Assembly: GCA_963816555.1 (NCBI GenBank)
Contig: CAWFLD010000020.1
Coordinates: 124,001-188,000 of the forward strand
Length of the DNA stretch: 64,000 nt
Reading direction: 5' to 3'
From: Lutibaculum sp963816555
Lineage (GTDB): Bacteria > Pseudomonadota > Alphaproteobacteria > Rhizobiales > Tepidamorphaceae
Positions within the stretch are counted from its first letter, which is position 1, and each line of letters begins with the position of its first letter. The notes below the pieces were generated by a model. It did no database searches, was not told the DNA's origin, and was given only the letters and a program-made list of their open reading frames with translations. Of this stretch, positions 53,781 to 61,332 are shown one piece after another. The position numbers were made by a program, and so were the translations under genes.

Positions 53781-56336
53781 TCAGCCTCCAGCCAGGTACG
53801 GAAAGCCGGCCAGGGTGGCGACCGACACCACGACCGTCACCGCCACGAAGTGCCAGAACAGCGCGACGTTCCAGATGTCGATGTCGAACTCGGGCGTCAG
53901 CTTGCGCGCCGCGAAGCGGGCGAGGCAGTAGAGCTGCATGAGGATGCCGACGCCGGCATGCGCCGCCGCCCAGATGACGATCACCCAGACGGTCGCGTCG
54001 TAGACGTGGGCGCTCGGCTCGAGGCCGATCGCGACGGGGGCCGAGAGGAGCACGAAGGTTCCGCCGGCGGCGAGCAGCACGGCGAGCACGATCAGCGGCG
54101 CGAAGGCCGCCTCGCGTCCGGCGCTCAGCAGCCTGCGCGACAGCGTGGTGGCGAACCACCCGCCGAGGAGCAGCAGGGCCGCGAGCAGGAGCAGGCCAGC
54201 CCCGTCGCCGGCCGCGCCCGGCGGCGGGAAGTCGGAGTGGATCGTCCAGTAGAAGAAATAGCCGAAGACCAGGCTGAAGAAGGCCGCCATGTCGCCGATC
54301 ATGGTGATGAACATCGCCCACCAGCCGACCGAGCGCGGCCCGCTCATGTAGAGCGGCAGCGTCATGCCGAGCCCGACATGCTTCTCCCGCTTCTCGGGGA
54401 TCAGCGCGGTGCCGGTCCACAGCCAGTAGACGATGGCGCCGAGCGCGAGGACGCCGCAGATCGCCGACGGCACCCACATGTGGAAGGTCGAGAAGATGAA
54501 GACGCCGCCGGTGAAGATCGCCGCCCAGAACGTCTTGAAGGTCGGGCCGGGCACCCGCAGGCACTGGATCGGCTCGGCGTCGATGATCGAGGTGATCAGC
54601 GTCTCGCGCTTCTCCTCCTCGGCGTCCGGCAGGAAGAAGCGGCCCTCGTCGAGGTCGCTTCAGGAAGCCTTCCTGCTCCCACAGCGGATAGCGGCTCTCG
54701 ATCCACGGGATCGAGCGGACGCCCCACGGCTCGTCCGGCATCTGGCCGCACCATTCGAGCGTGCCGGCGTTCCACGGGTTGCGCCTCGCGTAGGGCTCGC
54801 GGCCCTTCGGCCGCAGCACGTCCCAGACGAAGACCAGGAAGCCGGCGGCGAAGACGAAGGCGCCGACCGTCGAGACCAGGTTCGGCAGCTCCCAGCCGAG
54901 GCCGCCGGGATAGGTGAAGACGCGGCGCGGCATGCCCCTCAGGCCGGCGAAATGCATCGGGAAGAAGCCGACGTTGAAGCCGACGAACATCAGCCAGAAG
55001 GCGATCTTGCCGAGGCGCGGCGAGAGCGAGCTTGCCGGTCGCGAAGGAGTAGAAGTAGTAGACGCCGCCGACGACCGGGAACAGCATGCCGCCGATCAGC
55101 ACGTAGTGCAGGTGCGCGACCACGAAATAGGTGTCGTGGGCCTGCCAGTCGAGCGCGGCGACGGCGACCATCACGCCGGTCAGCCCGCCGATCACGAAGA
55201 TCGCGAGCGCCCCCGTCACGAACAGCATCGGCACGGAGTAGATCACCCGGCCCGCCAGCAGCGTCGCGAGGAAGGCGAAGATCTGCACGCCCGTCGGGAT
55301 CGCCACGGCCTCGGAGGCGGCGGAGAAGAACCCCAGCGAGATCTGCGGCAGGCCGGTCGCGAACATGTGGTGGACCCACAGGCCGAACGACACGAAGCCG
55401 GTGCCGATCGCCGCCAGCACGATCCACGAATAGCCGAAGATCGGCCGCTGCGCGAAGGTCGGCACGATCATCGCCACGAGCGCGATCGCCGGCAGGAAGA
55501 TGATGTAGACCTCCGGGTGGCCGAAGATCCAGAACAGGTGCTGCCAGAGCACGGGATCGCCGCCGCGGGCGGGATCGAAGAACGGCCAGTCGAGCATGCG
55601 CTGCAGCTCGAACAGCAGGTCGCCCGCGATCAGCGGCGGGAAGGCGAAGAGGATCATCGCCCGCCACGACCAGCACGTACCACGCGTAGAGCGGCATCAG
55701 GTTGATGCGCATGCCGGGCGGGCGGCACTTGAGCACGCCGACGATCAGCTCGACCGCGGCGGCGATCGAGGCGACCTCGATGAAGGACAGGCCGAGCAGC
55801 CAGATGTCGGCGCCGATGCCCGACTGGCGGATGTCGGTCGTCAGCGGCGGGTACATGAACCAGCCGCCCTGCGGCGCGGCGTCGAAGAAGATCGAGCCGC
55901 ACACGAAGATGCCGCCGAGCAGGAAGCACCAGTAGCCGAAGGCCGACAGCCGCGGGAAGGGCAGGTCGCGGGCGCCGAGCATCTCCGGCAGGATCATGAT
56001 CGCGACCGCCTCGAAGATCGGCACCGCGAACAGGAACATCATCGCCGTGCCGTGCAGCGTGAAGGCCTGGTTGTAGAACTCGGCGGAGACGAGGTCGTTG
56101 TCGGGCACGGCGAGCTGGGCGCGCACGATCAGCGCCAGCACGCCCGCGAACAGCATGAAGGCGAAGGCGGTGGCGGTGTACCACATCCCGACCTCGGAGT
56201 TGTTCACCGCCGACCAGTAGCGCCAGCCCGTCGGCGTCTTCCACGCCGCGAGCAGGCGCTTCGCCTGCGCCTCGCGGAGGCCGACGTCGTCCTGCTGCCG
56301 GTTGTGGCGTTCCGCCGCCGCGGGATCGAGCTTCAT
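53781..56336 (-). CDS. Cytochrome c oxidase fused subunit I-III (three frame breaks)
   Basis: A fused heme-copper oxidase of about 850 residues. The N-terminal two-thirds are subunit I: TLHGTAMMFLFAVPIFEAVA with a heme a histidine, FWIFGHPEVYIIFLPAIALV with the CuB histidine and Tyr, LWVHHMF, and AHLHYVLIGGMLFPVVGGVY. The C-terminal third is subunit III (FSTFHMWVPSAICG, WWAMFITMIGDMAAFFSLVF, ALFWHFVAVTVVVSVATL). The frame breaks three times, each fitting one extra base: near 55661, 55033 and 54657. Both sides of each break join well. With coxB it forms a caa3-type proton-pumping terminal oxidase. It begins 14 bases after coxB. Confidence 0.88.
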
Positions 56337-56350
56337 TCGAGCCCCGCGAG

Positions 56351-57364
56351 CTAGCCGGCGATGGCCGATATGTCGGTGTCGGGCAGCATGTCGTAGGGCG
56401 GCATCCGTGCCTCGGGCTTGATCCGGCGCGTGTGGGCGATCCAGTCGGCGAGCGCCGCCTCGCTCATCGGCAGGATGCCGGCGCCGAGCGTCCTGCGGCT
56501 CGCGACATGGGTGAGGTCGGGCCCGACGCTGCCTTGGGCTTCCGTGCCGCGCACGGCGTGGCAGGCGCCGCAGCCGTTCGCCATGAAGAGCGTCCCGCCC
56601 GGCGCGAGGCCGCGTTCGCGGCCGGCGCGGCCTGCCCGTCGAGCCACGCCGCGAAGGCGTCGGGCTCCATCACCACGACGGAGAAGGCCATCAGCGCGTG
56701 CGACGTGCCGCAATATTCCGCGCACTGGCCGCGATAGATTCCGGGCTTCGTCGGCTCGAGGACGAGCGTGTTCGTGCGGCCGGGGATCATGTCCATCTTG
56801 CCGGCGAGCGCTGGGATCCAGAAGGAGTGGATGACGTCGGGGCTCGTCGAGCGACAGCGAGACCGTCTCGCCGGCGGGCAGCCGGATCTCGTTGGCGCTG
56901 ACGATCCGCTCGCCGCCTGCCGTCCGGTAGCCGACGCGCCACCACCACTGCTCGCCGGCGACGTCGACGTGCAGGCCGGCGCCGTCGGCATCGCGCAGGC
57001 CCGCCATCGTCCAGCTCGACCAGGCGAGCAGGCCGCCGAGCGCGAGCGTCGGCAGGAGGATGCCGCCGCCGACGACCATGACGTTGGCGATGCGGGGGTC
57101 GACCGGGCCGGGCGAGAGCCTCGTCGCGAAGAGGGCGGTGCCGAGCACGAGGACCCAGATGAGCGTGGCGGCGGCGACCAGGACCCGGAACAGGTCCGCC
57201 ATCTCCGCGGCCTCGCGGCCGGCGGTGTCGAGCATCGACTGCGGCCCCTGGCAGCCCGCGAGGAGCAGGCAGAGCGCGCCTGCGCAGCACGCGGCGGCGC
57301 GGCGACGCGCGGCCGCTCCGTCCTCCGGCCGTCTCCGCGGCTGTGCTCCGTCGCTCGGCTGCAA
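56351..57364 (-). CDS. Cytochrome c oxidase subunit II with C-terminal heme c domain (two frame breaks)
   Basis: A protein of about 338 residues. Lipoprotein signal with LLLAGC, two membrane helices, then the cupredoxin domain; the CuA site is GQCAEYCGTSHALM, with both cysteines, histidine and methionine. The C-terminus is a cytochrome c domain with CGACH and a later methionine (ARMPPYDML). This fusion is typical of caa3 oxidases. The frame breaks near 56849 (one extra base; restores LTSPDVIHSFWIPALAGKMD) and again near 56630 (one base missing or two extra). The start is uncertain: TTG at 57364 is the first in-frame start giving the lipoprotein signal. First gene of the oxidase operon. Confidence 0.85.
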   Translation of the reverse strand: MQPSDGAQPRRRPEDGAAARRRAAACCAGALCLLLAGCQGPQSMLDTAGREAAEMADLFRVLVAAATLIWVLVLGTALFATRLSPGPVDPRIANVMVVGGGILLPTLALGGLLAWSSWTMAGLRDADGAGLHVDVAGEQWWWRVGYRTAGGERIVSANEIRLPAGETVSLSLDEPRRHPLLLDPSARRQDGHDPRPHEHARPRADEARNLSRPVRGILRHVARADGLLRRGDGARRLRGVARRAGRAGRERGLAPGGTLFMANGCGACHAVRGTEAQGSVGPDLTHVASRRTLGAGILPMSEAALADWIAHTRRIKPEARMPPYDMLPDTDISAIAG

Positions 57365-57493
57365 GGGCCCCCCGTTTTCCCCGCGCGGGCTCCTCGCACT
57401 TCGGAAGCCTCACGATAAGGACGCGAACGCGCGACGGCGGCGAAGGTTCAAGGTCTACGTCTTCTTCCGCGCGGGCGTAATCCGGGCGGCGGC

Positions 57494-57531
57494 AAGAACC
57501 GGAGACGGCGTGAAGAACCGGAGACGGCGTG
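57494..57531. repeat. Tandem duplication, 2 x 19 bp
   Basis: Two exact copies of AAGAACCGGAGACGGCGTG lie head to tail in the coxB/rpfF intergenic region. Confidence 0.95.
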
Positions 57532-57640
57532 CCCTCCGCGCGAGGCCGGGGCCGGCAAGAAGTACGGCGGGCACTTGTTCAAACCGGCGGTGCAGAAGCC
57601 GCAGAAATTAACCTTTCTGTACGAAACCTCCGAAACATCC

Positions 57641-57655
57641 TTAATTTCCCGTTAA
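57641..57655 (+). promoter_or_regulatory. CtrA-type site (TTAA-N7-TTAA) before rpfF
   Basis: TTAATTTCCCGTTAA is a full TTAA-N7-TTAA match to the consensus of the alphaproteobacterial cell-cycle regulator CtrA, 62 bases before the rpfF start. A further TTAACC half-site lies at 57608-57613. Such AT-only motifs are rare in this GC-rich sequence. Confidence 0.5.
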
Positions 57656-57717
57656 TTTTATGGGACGCTCTGGACGTTGGACAGCGATGCGGCTGTCTTG
57701 ATGCGTGAGGCCAAGTC

Positions 57718-58737
57718 ATGTCGATTGAGCTGGGTGTGAAGGGCGACGCAACGCGCCGTCCGCTGGGCGACGGCGCGGCACGGACGGCGACGGGAGGCGG
57801 CAATCTGCATCGGCTGCATGCCGCGGATCCGTACGAACCCGAGCCGGCGGACGAGGTCCCGGACTTCGCCAGGCTGCAATTTCAGGAAATCGAGGTCTCC
57901 TTCGACGCCGGGCGGCGCACCGTGTGGTGCCACCTCAGGCCGGACGGGCCGCCGAGCTTCACGCCGGGCCTGCTGCGCGAGCTGAACGTGCTGCATCACG
58001 CCATGCAGGCCTACATCGCCGGCCACGCGCCGTCGGCGGGCCATCCGATCCACTACTACGTGCAGGGATCGCGGGTCCCCGGCATCTACAACATGGGCGG
58101 CGACCTCGGCTTCCTCACGCAGTGCGTGCGCAACGGCGATCGCGAGGTCGTGCGGCGCTACGCCTATGACTGCATCACCGCCGTGCACGGCATCGCGACC
58201 GGCTTCAACTCGTCGGTGGTGTCGGTCGGGCTGATCCAGGGCGACGCGCTGGGCGGCGGCCTCGAGGGCGCGCTGTGCTGCAACGTGCTGGTGGCCGAGC
58301 GCAGCGTGAAGATGGGGCTGCCGGAGATCCTCTTCCACTCCTTCCCCGGCATGGGCGCCTACAGCTTCCTGTCGCGGCGCATCGGGCTGGCGCTGACGGA
58401 GCGCATGATCACCAGCGGCCGGATCTACTCGGCCGAGGAGATGCGCGACATGGGCGTCGTCGACATGGTCGCCGACGACGGCGACGGCGAGGCGGTGGTC
58501 GACCAGTATATCGGGGCCGGCGAGCGCGACCATTCGGTGCGCCAGGCGCTCTTCCGGGTCCGCCAGCGGGTCGCGCCGGTGACGATCGAGGAGCTGCGCG
58601 ACGTGACCGACATCTGGGTCGACACGATGATGCGGCTGCCCGCCGCCGACCTGCGGCGGATGGAGCTCCTGCAGCAGGCGCAGGTGCGCCGGCTGACGCG
58701 CGCCGCAACCGACGAGACGAGCCTCGCCGCCGAGTGA
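57718..58737 (+). CDS. rpfF: RpfF-like diffusible signal factor (DSF) synthase
   Basis: A 339-residue crotonase-fold protein. RpfF makes cis-2-unsaturated fatty-acid signals from acyl-ACP using dehydratase and thioesterase activity. The two catalytic glutamates of RpfF are present: Glu183 in ALGGGLEGALCC and Glu203 in MGLPEILFHSFPGMGAYSF. The oxyanion loop is IYNMGGDLGFL. The C-terminal VTDIWVDTMMRLPAADLRRM block, with its IWVDTAM-like motif, is specific to RpfF rather than enoyl-CoA hydratase. The N-terminus is about 50 residues longer than in Xanthomonas. It converges on the rpfC-like gene 20 bases away, as in Xanthomonas. AGGCCAAGTC precedes the ATG. Confidence 0.88.
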   Translation: MSIELGVKGDATRRPLGDGAARTATGGGNLHRLHAADPYEPEPADEVPDFARLQFQEIEVSFDAGRRTVWCHLRPDGPPSFTPGLLRELNVLHHAMQAYIAGHAPSAGHPIHYYVQGSRVPGIYNMGGDLGFLTQCVRNGDREVVRRYAYDCITAVHGIATGFNSSVVSVGLIQGDALGGGLEGALCCNVLVAERSVKMGLPEILFHSFPGMGAYSFLSRRIGLALTERMITSGRIYSAEEMRDMGVVDMVADDGDGEAVVDQYIGAGERDHSVRQALFRVRQRVAPVTIEELRDVTDIWVDTMMRLPAADLRRMELLQQAQVRRLTRAATDETSLAAE

Positions 58738-58757
58738 CCGGCGAGTGACCGGCGGCG

Positions 58758-61328
58758 TCAGCCCGACTTCGTGAAGGGGACGGGCTCGGGGGCCTCGCCG
58801 AGATAGCGGGTGAGCAGCACGCGGGCGCGCGCGAGCTCCGCCCGGAGCTCGGCGACGCGGGCCTCGCCGTCCTCGCGCAGCTCTTCGGCGGTGGTCCGCC
58901 GCCATGTCAGGCAGGTCTGGTAGATGCGTTGGGCGCCGACATTGGCGGCCGCGCTGCGCATCGCGTGCAGCGCCTCGCGCGCCGCCGTCACGTCGCCCGC
59001 GCGCCGGGCCGCGTCGACCTCGTCGATCAGCCGCCGCGCGTCGCCCAGGAACTGGCGCACGAGCTCCGGCACGAACTCGGGGCCGCCGAGCCGCTCCAGG
59101 TCGCGCAGCGCCTCGACGCGCAGCACCCCCTCCTCGAAGTCGGGGTGGTCGCGCAGCGCGACGACCCGTCCGTCCGTCTCCTCGACGACCGCCGCCTGCT
59201 CCGCATCGGCGCCCGCCTCGCGCCCGTCATCCTCCTCGGCGACGAGCCCCGCGACGAGGCGCAGCAGCTCGCGCGCCTCGATCGGCTTCGTGGCGCAGCC
59301 GTCCATGCCGGCCTCGGTGCAGCGGGCGCGCGTCTCGTCGGTCGCGTCGGCGGTGAGCGCGACGATCGGGATGCGCTTCTGGCCGAGCGCGGCGAAGCGA
59401 TAGAGCTTCGTCGCCTCGATGCCGTTCATCACCGGCATGTTGATGTCCATCAGCACGATGTCGAAGCTGACGGAGCGCAGCGTGTCGACGGCCTGCTCGC
59501 CGTTGTCGACGAGCGTGACGGTGTGGCCCGCCTTCTCGAGGATCTTGGCGATGACCATCTGGTTGGTCCGGTTGTCCTCGGCCACCAGGATCGACAGCTT
59601 CCGCGCCGGTTCCGCCGCCCCGGACGAGGCCCCGTCCGCATCCTCCTCCGAGGTGCCGGAGGCGAGCGAGATCGCGGCGTGCAGCTCGTCGGCGTCGAGC
59701 GGACGGGCGACGACCGCGGCGTAGGCGCTGCGGCTCGAGCCGGGGAGGAGGCCGCCGGGCCTGCCGGCGGCGCGGACCAGGATGGCGTGCGGCTTCGCCG
59801 GCATCGCCTCCATGAGCGCGGCGGTCGCCGCGTCGAGCGGGGCGTCGAGGGCGTCCTCGTCGACGACGAGGAGCGGCGGCATCGCCTCCGTCTCGTCGTC
59901 GTGCAGGAAGGTGGCGGCCGCCGCCTCGGCGGTCGCCGTGACCTCGACGGGGCAACCCTGCGCCCGCAGGCGCTCGGCGAGCTCCTCGTCGCGGCCGAGC
60001 AGGATCACCTTCGGGTTGGCCATCTCCGGCGCGGCCTCGGCGGAGCGCGTCATCGGCAGCTCGAACCAGAAGGTGCTGCCGCGGCCGATCTCGCTGTCGA
60101 GGCCGATCTGGCCGCCGTGAATCTGGACGAGCTGCCTGCAGATCGCGAGGCCGAGCCCGGTGCCGCCATGGCTGTCGATGATCGTCTCGTCGGCCTGGGT
60201 GAAGCTCTCGAAGATCCGGCCGTGCGCCTCCGGCGCGATGCCGATGCCGGTGTCGCTGACCTCGAAGCGCAGGCGGACCTGGCCGTCGGTGCTCTCGACC
60301 GGCTGCACGCCGATCACGACGTGGCCTTCCGAGGTGAACTTGACCGCGTTCGAGGCGAGGTTGACGAGAAGCTCCTGCAGGTGCCGGCGGTCGGCGCGGA
60401 CCATGCGCGGCGTGTCGGCGGTGACCTCGATGGCGAGGTCGATGCCCTTGCTTTCGGCCTGGAAGCGGAGGATCGCGCGGATCTGGTGCAGCAGCGTGTA
60501 GAGATCGACGTCGGCGACGTTCACCGGCATCCGGCCCGCCTCGATGCGCGAGAAGTCGAGCACCTGGGTGATGAGCTCGAGCAGCGTGCGGCCGGCGCCG
60601 GCGATGGTCGCCACCATCTCGCGGTGCTGGCGCTGCAGCGGCTGCTCGCGGAGCAGGTCGCTGAGGCCGATGACGGCGTTGAGAGGCGTGCGCAGCTCGT
60701 GGCTGACGCTCGCCAGGAACAGGCTCTTGGCCCGGTTCGCCTCCTCGGCCTGGCGCTTCGCCTCCGCCATCTTGCGGATCAGCACGGCGGCGTAGAGCGG
60801 CAGCATCAGCAGCGTCACGAGGAGCGCGATCGAGAGCCCCAGGTTCTCGCCCCAGAAGCCGGTGTAGGAGAGGACGGCCGCGAAGGAGGCGAGCGCCACC
60901 ACCATCGACACGTGGATGTAGCGGACGCCGAAGCGGAAGCCGTTGCCGAAGACGGTCCAGAGATAGAACGGGTAGAGGAACCCGCTCGAGCTGCCGGCCA
61001 CCGCCGCCACGAAGGACATCATGGCGAAGTCGCCGACCATGGCGACGATGCGCCGGGCGTGCGAGACGCCGGGGTTGGCCATCATGTGCGCGAAGATGAC
61101 GGCGCAGAGGCCCAGATAGACGACGAAGGCCGCCTCGCTGGCTTCCAGGATGCGGGCGGTGCCGGGATTGCCGAGCTTCGTCGTGACGTGCAGGTAGATG
61201 AGCACCACGGCCGCGAAGACGAGCCGGTTCGGCATCATCTCGTGCTCGGAATCCGGCCGCTCCTTCAGGCGCCTGCGGATCCAGGCGAGGGCCCGCACGG
61301 GGGCAGGGCGGTGGCTGGTGCCCGGCAT
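58758..61328 (-). CDS. rpfC: RpfC-like hybrid sensor histidine kinase
   Basis: An 856-residue membrane hybrid kinase with the RpfC plan. Residues about 35-185: five or six helices without a large periplasmic sensor, preceded by a cytoplasmic RLKERPDSEHE segment resembling the RpfC juxtamembrane input region. HisKA with His210 (SVSHELRTPLN); HATPase (NLASNAVKF, DTGIGIAPE, GTGLGLAICRQL); a degenerate receiver (about 438-545) without a clear phospho-acceptor; a receiver with Asp628 (DIVLMDINMP); an Hpt domain with His788 (LHAMRSAAANVG). It should sense DSF and phosphorylate the response regulator encoded four bases upstream. The extra degenerate receiver is a difference from classical RpfC. Confidence 0.88.
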   Translation of the reverse strand: MPGTSHRPAPVRALAWIRRRLKERPDSEHEMMPNRLVFAAVVLIYLHVTTKLGNPGTARILEASEAAFVVYLGLCAVIFAHMMANPGVSHARRIVAMVGDFAMMSFVAAVAGSSSGFLYPFYLWTVFGNGFRFGVRYIHVSMVVALASFAAVLSYTGFWGENLGLSIALLVTLLMLPLYAAVLIRKMAEAKRQAEEANRAKSLFLASVSHELRTPLNAVIGLSDLLREQPLQRQHREMVATIAGAGRTLLELITQVLDFSRIEAGRMPVNVADVDLYTLLHQIRAILRFQAESKGIDLAIEVTADTPRMVRADRRHLQELLVNLASNAVKFTSEGHVVIGVQPVESTDGQVRLRFEVSDTGIGIAPEAHGRIFESFTQADETIIDSHGGTGLGLAICRQLVQIHGGQIGLDSEIGRGSTFWFELPMTRSAEAAPEMANPKVILLGRDEELAERLRAQGCPVEVTATAEAAAATFLHDDETEAMPPLLVVDEDALDAPLDAATAALMEAMPAKPHAILVRAAGRPGGLLPGSSRSAYAAVVARPLDADELHAAISLASGTSEEDADGASSGAAEPARKLSILVAEDNRTNQMVIAKILEKAGHTVTLVDNGEQAVDTLRSVSFDIVLMDINMPVMNGIEATKLYRFAALGQKRIPIVALTADATDETRARCTEAGMDGCATKPIEARELLRLVAGLVAEEDDGREAGADAEQAAVVEETDGRVVALRDHPDFEEGVLRVEALRDLERLGGPEFVPELVRQFLGDARRLIDEVDAARRAGDVTAAREALHAMRSAAANVGAQRIYQTCLTWRRTTAEELREDGEARVAELRAELARARVLLTRYLGEAPEPVPFTKSG

Positions 61329-61332
61329 CGCC

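Larger units (their letters stand above)
57365..57717. other. Divergent control region between oxidase operon and rpfF, 353 bp
   Basis: No gene is seen. The region holds a 2 x 19-bp tandem duplication (57494-57531) and, in an unusually AT-rich patch (about 57600-57665) just before rpfF, a CtrA-type site. Promoters for both neighbours must lie here. The ORF-like stretches on both strands lack normal codon bias. Confidence 0.65.

Noticed and set aside
55020..55670. Programmed ribosomal frameshifting in the oxidase gene
   Set aside because: No slippery heptamer is seen, and three shifts in one conserved gene are not plausible as programmed events.
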